Source of the DNA: Cytospora piceicola
Taxonomy: Eukaryota > Ascomycota > Sordariomycetes > Diaporthales > Cytosporaceae
Length of the DNA stretch: 64,000 nucleotides
Assembly: GCA_023375675.1 (NCBI GenBank)
Contig: JALQBC010000010.1
Span: 434,001-498,000, forward strand
Direction of reading: 5' to 3'
The position numbers and the translations under genes were made by a program. Shown piece after piece: positions 22,766 through 33,202 of the stretch; positions within the stretch are counted from its first letter, which is position 1, and every line of letters begins with the position of its first letter. The notes under the pieces were generated by a model that was not told the origin of the DNA, did no database searches, and worked only from the letters and a program-made list of their open reading frames with translations.

Positions 22766-23334
22766 GGCGATGTGGGATGGTCAAGGGACGTGGACTGGAC
22801 AGGGGAGGGCGAAGAGGGGTGGGAGACGATAGTCAGGGGCGGAGCAAGGAACCCTGGCCCTTTCAAGGTTTCTATCTCGGATTGGGAAAGGTTCTCTGGC
22901 TTACGCCGGTTCGAAGCCGGTCACCGCTGGAAAGTCGGAGCCGAAAGCAAGGAAAGGAAACAGAAGGGAGTTTAGGGGCAAACCGTGTTTAGCTTAGCCC
23001 TGGGACCCAACTGCATACGCCTGTAAGCACGAATTGAGCCGTAAGCACGAATTGAGCCGTAAGCACGAATTGAGCCGTAAATGGCAAATAGTGAGATAGA
23101 CAAGTTGGATCGAAGTATATAAAGATTTCACTCTGAGAAGCATATAAGCACCAGTCAGTTGTCAAGAATAAGCAAAGGCTGGCATTTTCGTTTCAGCCGT
23201 GGAGTACGGCAACGTAAACTTCATTGAAACTGTTATGATACAAAGCCGCCCCAGCATTTCAACGACCGGTCACAACAGCCACTGGCATATAATACATCAA
23301 GCATCGTGAGTAAGGTTCATAAAGCTGTCACACC
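22766..23334. other. Convergent intergenic region after GH28
   Basis: Holds 3' flanks of two convergent genes and a short 18-bp tandem repeat. A tRNA T-arm-like hairpin (GCCGGTTCGAAGCCGG near 22901) has no matching acceptor or anticodon arm. Confidence 0.55.
23023..23080 (+). repeat. 18-bp tandem repeat, three full copies
   Basis: The unit GTAAGCACGAATTGAGCC occurs three times in perfect head-to-tail order (23023, 23041, 23059), followed by GTAA of a fourth. It lies about 260 bp after the GH28 stop. Confidence 0.9.
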
Positions 23335-24012
23335 TTACAGGGCAACAGCAACGCCCAGGACGCCAACCAAGACGGCACCCACGATGCCAACCTCGCGGGC
23401 CGAAGCACCGGAGCCGGACGCAGAGGCGGAAGCCGCAGACCCGGAGGCCGTAGAGGCGGCGCCGGAAGACTTGGCAGGAGAGCTAGAGCCGGCGGCGGAG
23501 GACCCGGTGGCGGAGGAACCGCTGGCAGACCCGGTGGCGGTAGATTCGCTGGCAGAGCCCGAGGAGGCGGCGGTGGTGCCGGCGGCGGCGAGGCCGGTGG
23601 CGGTGCTGCACACCTCGATGGCCGTGGCGGCCTCGTCGGCGTACTCGGGGCACTCGGAGAGGATGCTGAAGACGGCGGCGCTGCTGGCCGAGTACCAGCT
23701 CAAGAAGGCGTCGGTGTAGACGCTGTAGTCGCTGGAGAGCGAGCTGGGGACCGAGTAGGAGCAGGGGTCGGTGGCGGCGTAGGTCGCCTCGTACGACTCG
23801 AGGGCCGGGGCGGCGGTGGGGAGGCTGGCGGCCAGGGACAAGGCCAACCCCTCGCAGGCGTCGTCCGAGGTGGCGGTCCCCGAGGGGGACGCGGCCGAGC
23901 CGGTCTGGCGGGCGAGGTTCTGCAGCTCGCGCCTCATGGGGAGGTGGCCCGGGACGACGAGGTTGGCCGAGACGGAGGCGGCGAGGGCCGCGACGAGGAG
24001 TTGGGAGTACAT
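23335..24012 (-). CDS. Secreted Ser/Ala-rich protein with GPI-anchor signal
   Basis: Single exon, 225 residues. Residues 1-16 form a signal peptide ending ASVSA. The middle (about residues 50-140) contains four cysteines (DDACEG, TDPCSY, SECPEY, EVCST), enough for two disulfide bonds, in an alpha-helical-looking domain. From about residue 140 on it is almost only Ser, Ala, Gly and Thr, a likely O-mannosylated stalk, and it ends in a hydrophobic VGIVGAVLVGVLGVAVAL tail, a GPI-anchor signal. Proteins with this layout are known in Sordariomycetes, some named infection-structure-specific proteins; that link is from memory and tentative. It probably sits on the plasma membrane or wall. It converges with the GH28 gene. 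Confidence 0.8.
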   Translation of the reverse strand: MYSQLLVAALAASVSANLVVPGHLPMRRELQNLARQTGSAASPSGTATSDDACEGLALSLAASLPTAAPALESYEATYAATDPCSYSVPSSLSSDYSVYTDAFLSWYSASSAAVFSILSECPEYADEAATAIEVCSTATGLAAAGTTAASSGSASESTATGSASGSSATGSSAAGSSSPAKSSGAASTASGSAASASASGSGASAREVGIVGAVLVGVLGVAVAL

Positions 24013-24597
24013 CTTTCGGTTGTGGGGTGTTGTGGAGAGAGGTATGTAAGATGAGTATTGGTGGGTGTAGGAGATGAGTGTTCGTTCTGGGACAGTCCGG
24101 AGAGGAGTGAGGAGTGAGATGAGGAGGAAGTTGTCTGCTGAGGGAATCGAGAGTCAAAGAGACGGGAGACAGGAAGCTTTTTAATAATCTAGCCATGACA
24201 GCTCCCTCCAGACAAGTCCAACCGTGCCTCTTCCTTTTTCTTTGTTTACCCTGTCCTGACAACCAGGATTCGCCAGGCCGACTGGACAGCTGAACGGTTA
24301 AGCGGCGCAGCGCAGGCGTTGGTTTTCATTTCGCCATTGCCCAATTGAGCATCGTGCCTCTGATTGATTGGTTGGGTGGCTGTGAGAAGAAAGGGGCAAA
24401 AGCCATTCTTAGTCTTCGAACAGCGGTGCTCCTTGTGTGCACTCGAGAATTGCTGGGACTTCAGTCCTGTGTAAGGTAACTGTACCTTATTTACTTTGTA
24501 AGCAATCATCCCGCGGTGGTATAGCATATGGGTTAATTACATTATGGGCAACAACTCGGAAGGGATGATGCCCTTTCTCTCCAATCTGGATAGGAGC

Positions 24598-24624
24598 ATC
24601 ATCATCATCATCATCATCATCATC
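24598..24624 (+). repeat. ATC trinucleotide microsatellite, 9 units
   Basis: Nine perfect ATC units in non-coding DNA. Confidence 0.9.
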
Positions 24625-24859
24625 AGATGAGCAGTCTTGAGTCTTGATGGAGACAGCAGCAGTCTCGGATTTGGGTCTGGATCAGGCCAGGCCTCCGCTG
24701 TTGGCTGGAGCCTGGAGAGGACCTCGTGCCAATTGAGTTAAGGTTAGCCTCTATGCACTAAAGAAATATCCTAATTTCGGTATCCAATCGCCCGCTTCTA
24801 GGCCGCAGGAGGATTCTACAGGACCACCAGCTGAAACAATATATCAGCTTAGCTGGCAG

Positions 24860-24914
24860 CCAACAGAGCCAACAGAGCAAAGCCAACAGAACCAACAGAA
24901 CCAACAGAGCCAAC
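24860..24914 (+). repeat. CCAACAGAG/A 9-bp tandem repeat
   Basis: Five full units of CCAACAGAG or CCAACAGAA plus a partial one, interrupted once by CAAAG. Confidence 0.85.
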
Positions 24915-25370
24915 TGCTGAGGGCGCAGAGCTACATGCGGCGAATGTGGCTGGTAAGTAAAACGTAGGGCTTCAACTCAGAGGCATGGCGGTTGCGTCGC
25001 GGGCATCACAAATACTCATTCTCCTCTGGCAGAGGAAGTTGAAGATTCGGGATGGTGCCGGCGGACGGACGGACAGACGGGAAGAACCTTGGTTCCACGA
25101 GGCCGCGATGGGCACTTCCACGCCGCCGGTTACAGTAGGTAGACCGCTAATCTTAGAACAGTAAGGACTAGCTAGACGGAATTGATTCCGGGCCGTCACG
25201 GGCAGCCTAAATATAAGACTTGATAATAGGTTTTAAAAAGCAAGAAGACGTAAACCAAACATTGTAATCCAGTATATCAGGCAATCTAAAGCTGCTAGCT
25301 AGGATCAAATTTGGTAAAAACGCCAGAGAGAAACTGATAGGGGGGCCTTTCTTTGAGACGAGAGCAAAAT

Positions 25371-25460
25371 TGAATCCGCCCGGTTTCGAACCGGGGACCT
25401 TATCGGGTTGTTATTCACATTACTGTGAACGATACGTGATAACCACTACACCACGGATCC
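25371..25460 (-). tRNA. tRNA-Val(CAC) with a 17-nt intron
   Basis: Read on the minus strand, the 90-nt gene folds into a complete cloverleaf. The acceptor GGATCCG pairs with CGGATTC (one G-U). The D arm follows. The anticodon stem is TATCG/CGATA, and the T arm is CCCGG-TTCGAAA-CCGGG, followed by discriminator A. The loop reads TTCACA, giving anticodon CAC (Val). A 17-nt intron (25407-25423) sits after position 37, the canonical place. Inside it TGTGAA is exactly complementary to TTCACA of the anticodon loop, forming the extended helix recognised by the eukaryotic splicing endonuclease. Without the intron the tRNA is 73 nt. Surrounding DNA is AT-rich. Confidence 0.93.
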
Positions 25461-27355
25461 ATTTCATGAATAAATTGCAAAACAATATTGTATATATTGC
25501 AAATAATACTGTAGTCGCCTAAAATCACTTTTTTACACATCAAGTTAATTTGAAAGTTGAGGTATTATCTCTTAGTTAAACTCATGTAAGAACTTCATCC
25601 GATATTACGCAGACATCCTGTCAAGTACATAAGTAAAGGCTATAACCCAGCTTTGTAGGCCGGGATAGTTACACTCTGAGTTAGCTACTAATTAATAATT
25701 ATAGCATCTTATTCAAATTCTATAAAGTGAATCATTAGAATGAGTTGCTAGCTGATTCGGAATCAGTCAAGTATATGATACTACTAACTTTTGCCGATTC
25801 AAATCAAGTGCTACAGTATTAAATATGTGGCCTAAGTCGTTTTTATCATGTACTAGTAGCTAAAGTGCAGAGCCTACTTAGGCAAAGACTTGCCCGTGCC
25901 TTACTCGGAACCCATGAAAACGCTGACCTTGGAAGTGTTCTTTTCAATCTGTTATAGTCCTGCTCATGTTTTGTTTAACGAATGCTTCGGAGGAAAGCTA
26001 CGCTGAGCTATACTTCAGGAGCTCTTACCGTGTTGTCTACAGCAAAAGAAAAGATAATGAAGGTCCCATACTACAATGGTATAAATGTAACACTGCTCCC
26101 AGATGTCTACAGTTGGAGTCTGGCCCTTTGAAGGACAAAACTTCTTGTGAATGCCTCATTAAGTACCCACTCAAGCGGGTAGGTAGGTAGGTAGGCACTT
26201 TTTGGCAGGATGAAACCGAGTGAGCGAAAAGAAGAAGAACCCCCTATGATTAATGTTGGAAGTCAAACCATGGGTTAGGTAACCCGCACCGGCACACATC
26301 ATGTCACTCTGTATATAAATAGCGCTGTCCCCGTCATGTAGTTTCCCAGAAGACTCTCGCTCTTCAATGCAATGCACTTACTCACTTCATTTCCTGCTCA
26401 ACAATTAAAGCGAGTATTTCAAGTAGACACCTGTAGGCCGAGTTTCCCAGTATATGCAGCAACAAAATGCAACAGGCTCGAGAAGGACGAGGAGACGGCT
26501 TTAAATCTGGAGCTGTACATGTGGGATTACCGAGTACTCAGCAGGCTTTCCAGTCAATGAGAGAGAGCAAGCCGAAATCGAAGCGCCAGTGGCTCGCTCT
26601 CTTTCGGTGCGAAGCTGACCGAGAGGGATGCGTTGTCGAGCTCCTCGTTCAACTAGACTGTCAGGCGCATCCAAACCAGTATGTATGTTGTAGATTTGAG
26701 TACTCGAGTCGAGGCGGGGGTTCCTGGGGGTTGCTGTTATACCTCTACCATGGATACTCCCAGATGTCCTGTGTACCCTATGGCCAGAAGATCCGGAGGC
26801 GCGGTCAACACCAATTTTGACACAAGGAAAACAAAGTGGGCGCTGGTTGATCCCCGCGTTAATATTCAGATCATGTATCAACATGTGCATGTTGATCAGT
26901 CCTTCCGTAACGACAGCATCAACATTAGTTGTATCAATAGTATGGACCAACCTTGGTGTCAATATATTTGCCTCCCCTAGCCGTTAGTTATCTTTCCACC
27001 TATCTTTCAAATTCTCTGCACTCTGCTCATTACCCTACCCATGCATCTCATCAACGTAAAATGCTAAAAATACATTGTTGCCGAGGTGGCGAGGCCCTTC
27101 AAGGATCTCATCCCCACGCCCAATTCTTGCATATTAAGAACTTCCCCTGTCACCACCAAAAACAGCCGGCTGATAGCGTTGATTATCGAAGAGAAGCGGC
27201 CCTACCCAATATTAACTAGAGGTTTGCAGTTCACTCAATTTATATTTCAAAGATTGGGAAAGTATGATGATGGATGAAGTTTTACATTTTGCCGTCACAA
27301 CCCCTTACCCTACATTCCCAATCAGCCAGAATTAGTGCACCGTTCCTGCATTGCC
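25461..27355. other. AT-rich intergenic region downstream of tRNA-Val
   Basis: 1.9 kb. The first 500 bases are strongly AT-rich and without open frames, as in RIP-affected DNA. A GTAG/GTAGG microrepeat lies at about 26179-26196. Short open frames between 26370 and 27270 have no recognisable domain. Confidence 0.5.
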
Positions 27356-29064
27356 TCATCTTCTTTTCGTCAGTTGGAAGCTTTGCTGTCCAATGTCCTT
27401 CGGAAGTGGATCGGATCCATCGTCTCTATCGACCAGCATCTGGCACAGGTCTGTGTCTCTGGTGATCCTTGCCACCGTCGAGAACTTGGACGAGTAGCTC
27501 GACCCAATACCCCATATTGCTTGAACCCCGACCAACGAAGCTATCAGTGTGGCTAGAATAGCACACCCATAAGCAATCCAAAGGTCTTCAGGCCCGTATT
27601 GATAAGTCAGGGGAAAACTGGTAACCGTGACAGGCACGGGGGCAGCTTGAGCCGGGTCCAAGAGAAGGTTTGAGCTCGAGAACATGCTCAGGGTCATATT
27701 CTGGAACAATGTCTCCATCTGCCGTTGAGTCCCTTCGAGATCACCCCATTGAATATGTGTACGTAAATGAGACGTGTAGTGCACCTGCTCGCCGCCGTTT
27801 TGTGAATAAGCATAACCCACCAGAAGCTGGCCGAAAGTGTCCATAACCGACTGATATGTATATCGTGCAGTATCATTAGGCTCATATACGAACTCATCGT
27901 TCAACGTCAAGGTCATCTGTGATGGAATCTTCGTATTGAGATTGACTTGGTTCACTGACGCCACCGAGTTGCCATTTTGGATGATGAAATCGACACTGTA
28001 TGAAGCATTGTATAGGAGGCACTCAGATACTTGCCTGGAGAGCTGGTTTGGATCACCGGTTCCATTCGCAGAATAGACGAACACACGAGCGGCGTCGGTT
28101 GAATCAGCATCCAAGGTCTCCCACGTGTCGCTCATAGTCAAATTTCCGGACAGCAAGCCGTGGTTGTTGTTGCCGACCCAAGCCCAATAGGAGAAGTACC
28201 CACCGGAACCCCAGTTTTCCTTGACAGTCTTGCTGACTTGATCTCTGACTGTGTCGTTGGCCGTTTGACACTGAACCGCCGGCCCGTCGAAGTCCAGGTG
28301 GTAAGTCTCGTTGGCATATGTGTGCGGAACGCCCAGAATAGTGCCAGTGGTGGCGGCTCCAAATCCAGCACGCTGTACGTCCTTGGATGCAGACCAGAAC
28401 TCCCGGTAGCTAGAGACAGGTCCTATACTGGCCCACGTTGACATGTTGTATCCTAGCTGCGGCACCTGAAGTGCTGTCGTATTTGTCCTTGGCCTGTAGA
28501 CGACAGTAAGGGTACCTGGCGCGACGATGGTAACAATGGGAATGACCCTGGATGGAAATGTAAGTGGATGCCCAACCCGCGATGGTAAAATTGCGGAAGT
28601 TCTTACCATATCATCAAGCCCATGGCCAACAAGCCAGGCACTCGGATCCAAGGCCGTGGATCAAGGAAAGTCTTGACGTCCGATGGTGCCGCCATCAAGG
28701 CATCCACATGTTGGACCTTAAAGGCACGAGCTCTCAAGGTACGCCAGAAGTGTTGAACGTACGCAGTGCCAACTGCAGCAGTGAGGCATGTCTTGACCAG
28801 GAATGTGAAAGCAGTACCAAACCGGGTGACCCACTGCTGAGAAATTGCTATATCATCCACCGGCTTGCCATCAAGATGGCGATTGAATGAATCGTGGCCG
28901 ATAGCGAAAGCCAAACCGAGAGCAAAAGCGCTGATGATAACATACACAGCGCCCCAGTCTGACCGGACTTGACGACTTGGGACCTCGCCGCCATCCTGGC
29001 TACTACTTTTGGGATGAATCGGTTGCAATTCAGTCACATGTGTAGGAATGTTTGGGTCCTTCAT
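27356..29064 (-). CDS. Fungal multi-pass membrane protein with large extracytoplasmic domain
   Basis: Two exons, 29064-28607 and 28547-27356, encode 549 residues. The 59-nt intron begins GTAAGA and ends ATCCAG; splicing completes the hydrophobic stretch LLAMGLMIWVIPIVTIVAPG. The N-terminus (about 35 residues) is hydrophilic. Membrane segments can be seen at about 36-56 (WGAVYVIISAFALGLAFAIG), in the region FLVKTCLTAAVGTAYVQHFW, at about 145-170, and at the C-terminal end (IAYGCAILATLIASLVGVQAI). The roughly 270 residues between the third and last segments hold many N-glycosylation sites (for example NTTAL, NETYH, NLTMS, NASYS, NMTLS) and probably face outside or the lumen. This layout is common to a large uncharacterised Pezizomycotina family sometimes labelled formylmethionine deformylase-like, a label with no catalytic basis here. 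Function unknown. Confidence 0.85.
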
Positions 29065-29334
29065 GGTGTCAAGATGAGTGATGGCCTTATAAACAAATTG
29101 TCAGGATTGGTAGAAAATGCTGCTCAGAGCCTGCCTGGGGGGCTCGCGCTTTTACAGTGGCACTTGCACTGTTTATATAGATACGTCTCAGCACCTTGTC
29201 ATTTTCAAGCTGTATGGTTGTGAGAATTTAGCTTGTATTTACATATAGAAGGATGGGGCTGAGTGAGGAAGTAAGGGTATCGATTGGTTGCTAAAATCAA
29301 TGGCGTTGGCGAATTGCTTTGTATGGTGGTACGA

Positions 29335-29346
29335 TACCCTAGGGTA
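29335..29346. repeat. TACCCTAGGGTA palindrome
   Basis: Exact copy of the 12-bp palindrome, about 270 bp upstream of the membrane-protein gene start. Confidence 0.8.
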
Positions 29347-30714
29347 TGCAAGCTTGCCGCCTCCTTTCGCGGTCATAATAGCCATAGCTCGTTGAATCCA
29401 TGTTAATAGATCCTACCAGTCATCCCACACGCAATTGTCCACAAATGTTTATTTTAATAGGATTACACATATATGTGTCATGAACCATCAAACCACAGGC
29501 AAGTATCTGACAAGCCATTATTACTGTAGGGGTTTACCATATAAACAATTTCCACGGTCCAGGATCTTGCTGACCGTCAACCTACATACCTCCATCTGTA
29601 CTAGAAACCCAGAATTCGATGAGAGCCTAACAAACGTTGGAAGGAGAGAACGAACGCAATCTTATACATTCCAGCCATATTGTAGACGCGCATTACGTGG
29701 CGTTTCCTGAAATCCCCGAAGGCTAATTTTGTAAAGCAGTGTTGACCAATTTAGAACGATTAACCACTGCAGATCTTCTCATTTGACGAAGCTCTGTGGT
29801 AAATAAAGCTACATAGCCTCGGAGGACTTCAACTAAGGTATGCTAACAGATATCGAACACTAAAACCCGAGGAAAATATTCAATAATGCATTTTACTAAT
29901 GTAAGTATTTATAGTATTCATTGTATCGATTTCAACCTCCGATTTTCTAGGCTCTGATGTCGAAGAAGGTACAGGCGGCGAGGACAGGGGCAGAAGATGA
30001 AGGTGAACCTTTGGGTTACCTATTCAATCTGCCAAATGATAATGAATGGGAGTCTTACTAGGATAACTCTACTCTTCTTGCGGAAGTTAGAGTTTTACAG
30101 AGTAAGTTTAAACTTAACAGCTCATTAATTAAAAAAAAAGGTTGATCAAAGAGCACGATAGCCTCATTCATCTTTGATATGACACTTTCCTTCTCACCAC
30201 AGATTGTGTACATACTTGAATTTTTAAGGGCAGTCGACTGAGGTTTCAAGGCTTGTATTCCATATTCATTGATCTCAGCCCCTTCTACACGAACGGTATT
30301 GAACCATACTAGGTAATTAACAAGGGACAAACATTTTCGAAGGGGTCAGATTTGTGTTAGGAAAGGAGCACTCTTGAGCACATAGAGACCAAATATAACG
30401 ACCGGGAGATCTTGCCCTTCGCCAGGGGATACTCCAAGAGTCCAAGCAAAGCAGAGCGCTGTGTCGTGTAGAAAGGCAGGAAGGATTTCATTGTCGACTT
30501 TCGAGATATTGAAGAACATTCGCTCAACTTCAGGCCTCACTATTTGACTGGATACATGATGTACTGACGTCGAGCTCCCAGACAAATTCGCAACGTCTTC
30601 CAAACACCCGCCGCAATCGCGATGCACATGCGTACGGGGCAAGAGAGGAGGCATGTGCTCGAAACAAACGGGGCGATGACAGCAACAGGCCCCTGATGCC
30701 CGTCCTTGCGGTCA

Positions 30715-31029
30715 GAGACTCCGACAAGGTGGCCAAGAGCGCAAGGCCACAAGTACTTGTATGAAGTCGGCTCTTGCCAGACCGAAGCGGATGTTGCAAA
30801 ACAGCAAAATGGAAGGGGCGATGGCTTCCATGGACAGCAACTCGCAGGAGAAGAGGCCGAAGAATGACCGGAAGAGGCGCAGAGCGAAGAAGAAGAGCAG
30901 AGCTTTCTCCAAAGGACTACTGATCCGTATTCCGACCAGAGCGACGCTTCTTCAGGCTCGGTCGGCTTTGAAAACCAAGAAAAGGAGAAAACAATGACGG
31001 TTCTTGTCTCCTTCTTTTACTTACCCTAG
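30715..31029 (+). pseudogene. Possible decayed coding fragment
   Basis: One frame reads protein-like text on both sides of a single TGA at 30865: first PRAQGHKYLYEVGSCQTEAD then GFHGQQLAGEEAEE, stop, then SEEEEQSFLQRTTDPYSDQ and GFENQEKEK up to the TAG at 31027. The acidic, Gln/Ser-rich composition and mixed residues look more like coding sequence than most intergenic frames here. No ATG, no domain and no family was recognised, and a 100-codon frame with one stop can arise by chance, so this is a weak call. Confidence 0.22.
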
Positions 31030-31033
31030 GGTA
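31022..31033. repeat. TACCCTAGGGTA palindrome
   Basis: Exact 12-bp copy, about 420 bp beyond the CDS1 stop codon. Confidence 0.8.
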
Positions 31034-31449
31034 GGCTCTATTGGCTCCCAATACTGGTTTCTACTGCGCTTCCCGTCATTCTCCCTTAAATTGGGGAATA
31101 GGGCTAAGTTGAATCTAGTGAACCATCACAATTCACCAGTGACCAGTGGCATCCAGGAAGGCATTTCATTCTTTCGAAAGAGCCTTGACAGCAGTACGTA
31201 CTTCTACGTGGGTATGTTACAACGCGGTCACCAAAAAGCAGAGCAAATTCAGTCTGCACCCTTTGCCCTCTTCCCCTGTGATCGCTCCTGAGGTCGCACA
31301 AATACACTGCGAGATTCTACAATCGGGCGCATATTCGGTCCTCCTCCTCAATTTACACGCCCCCGGATAATTAAACCTCAAAATGCAGTTATTATCAAAT
31401 TGTGCCATTAGAATCGAAATCCTCCACCGCACGAGTTGCGTGCGAGTCT

Positions 31450-33202
31450 TTACCTCCTGATGGGAAGAGCTTCGTCCAGACATGAGAGAACCTGAGGAAA
31501 AAGTTAGTCGAAGGCGTCACTGTCGGATTATTTTGAAATATTTGCTCACACTGCTGCCCACCGCTCCCTGGTTGCCCAGATATCTCGCCATGTTGCGGAC
31601 GAGCTCGACCTGCTCGTCCACCGTCAACCCGTTGATGGCCAACTCCAGAACGTCGCCAAGGCCAACCTTGTGGCTAGCAATGAACGAATGATAGTACATA
31701 AACGTGAAGAATCCCATGATGAACTGGCAGTCCATACGGTCCGTCATGCCGCCATGGCCGGGGATGGAGTGGCCGAAATCCTTGATTTTGAAGGTCCGCT
31801 TGAGACCCGAGGCGAAGAACCCGCCGAAGGGGGCAATCAAGGATGCGAACGTCGCGAATATCATGGTGTGAATCTGCATCGGCTCCGTGGTCAAGCTAAA
31901 GTGCATGTTTTCGGGCACAAAGTAGAAGTCCAGCAGCTTGTAGGTATGAGGGACGAAGACCGGATTGGGATCGCATTGCAAGCCGGTAAAGACATTCGCT
32001 CCGAAGTCCTAGACTTTGTTAGTTCTCAAGTGTTGCGCAAGAAAGAATAAAGAAGGAAGGAGAAGAAGAAAAGAAAATAGGAAATAATAAGAAGCAAAAA
32101 AACAACAACAATAGAATCAAGGGAAACGTACGGTGGCGGGGCAAATGAAATACCCGCTGCGCATCATCAAGTTCGTCAAGCCATAGCCAAAGATGATGGT
32201 GAAAACCCAAGCGCCAACGAAGCCTTCAACGGTCTTCTTGGGTGACAGCTTGATGAGCTGAGTGCGCCCAAAGGTGATACCACAAATATATGCGAAGATG
32301 TCGTTGTTGATGACCAGAGCTGCGGGGAGGAAGAACCAGATCAAGCCCTCGAACACATTGTTCATGATGAAATGCGCCTCAACCACAATGATGAGCAGAG
32401 CCATGTGCGTCCATGCGAACTGAGTGAACTGGAACTTCAGGTGACCTGCCTTCAGGGAACCAACGAAGAAGACAAATCCTGTTGTATCAGACATTAGCAG
32501 CGTTCACACTTCAGATAAGACCCATCCAAATGATCATCCCAGGGCCAGAACTGGAAGATAGTCAGACGTACCAATGAGATAGAGTATGAAGCTGATGAAG
32601 CGATGGTGCGTAGCCAGGGGAAGAAGAACCTTGTCGACGAGAACAACATGCTTGAAGTAGTAGATGACACTCTCGCCGTAAAGGAAGTACATGGTGGACG
32701 CGAGCCAGTACCAGTTCAGACTCTTTGTGGAGCGGAGTTGGCGGGCTCGGGAGGGGACGCTTGCGATGGCGATGACCTCCTTGAAGGAGATGACCTGGAT
32801 TATGGTGATGATGAGAATGATATAGATATGGCCCATGAAGAGGGCGGCGAAGAAGCCGCCGATCATGAGCAAGGTCCATATTGTTCGCGTTATGAAGTTC
32901 TGCTTCTTTTTTTCGTAGTCGCTCTGTTGGGGTTGGGCCGAGTTTTTCTGTTTTGAAGAGCAAGGGCGTTAGCATCCGAGACAGGGTCACGAAGATGGCC
33001 AGCCAAGAGGGAATTGCGTTCCTAGCCATACAAAATGGTGACATACCTCGGCGATTTGGTCCATGTGTTGCGACGACCTCGTCTTGCTTGGGGAGCCATC
33101 CTGGCTGGGCTCGCTGTGCTCGCTGAAGCTGGCGCGACGGTTGTCGGTACTGCCATTACCCTTCCTGTGAGAGAACTTAACACCCCTGCGTCCGTTTCCC
33201 AT
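31450..33202 (-). CDS. CDS1: Phosphatidate cytidylyltransferase (CDP-diacylglycerol synthase), ER type
   Basis: Five exons, 33202-33047, 32947-32572, 32478-32132, 32008-31550 and 31491-31450, encode 459 residues; reading frame is kept across all four introns (99, 93, 123 and 58 nt). The hydrophilic N-terminus of about 65 residues is followed by several membrane helices. The family signature lies at about residues 361-388: LKRTFKIKD, then IPGHGGMTDRMD with the metal-binding Asp residues. The junction reading ICPAT-DFGANVFTGL matches the family. The enzyme makes CDP-diacylglycerol from CTP and phosphatidic acid, the precursor of phosphatidylinositol and phosphatidylserine. The last exon is only 14 codons; its intron (GTGAGC, GACTAAC, CCTCAG) is convincing, but retaining it gives another short tail ending at 31517. 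Confidence 0.94.

Larger units (their letters stand above)
24013..25370. other. Intergenic region with microsatellites
   Basis: Promoter and leader of the secreted Ser/Ala-rich protein, then gene-free DNA with an ATC microsatellite and a 9-bp CCAACAGAG repeat. No coding region supported. Confidence 0.5.
29065..31449. other. Intergenic region, membrane protein to CDS1
   Basis: 2.4 kb, AT-rich from about 29700 to 30350. It holds two TACCCTAGGGTA palindromes (29335, 31022) and a possible decayed coding fragment at 30715-31029. Confidence 0.5.

Noticed and set aside
22890..22930. Hairpin GCCGGTTCGAAGCCGG resembling a tRNA T arm
   Set aside because: No acceptor stem, D arm or anticodon arm can be placed around it.
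24598..24914. Simple repeats considered as part of a transposon
   Set aside because: No terminal inverted repeats, target-site duplication or transposase/reverse-transcriptase coding was found around them.
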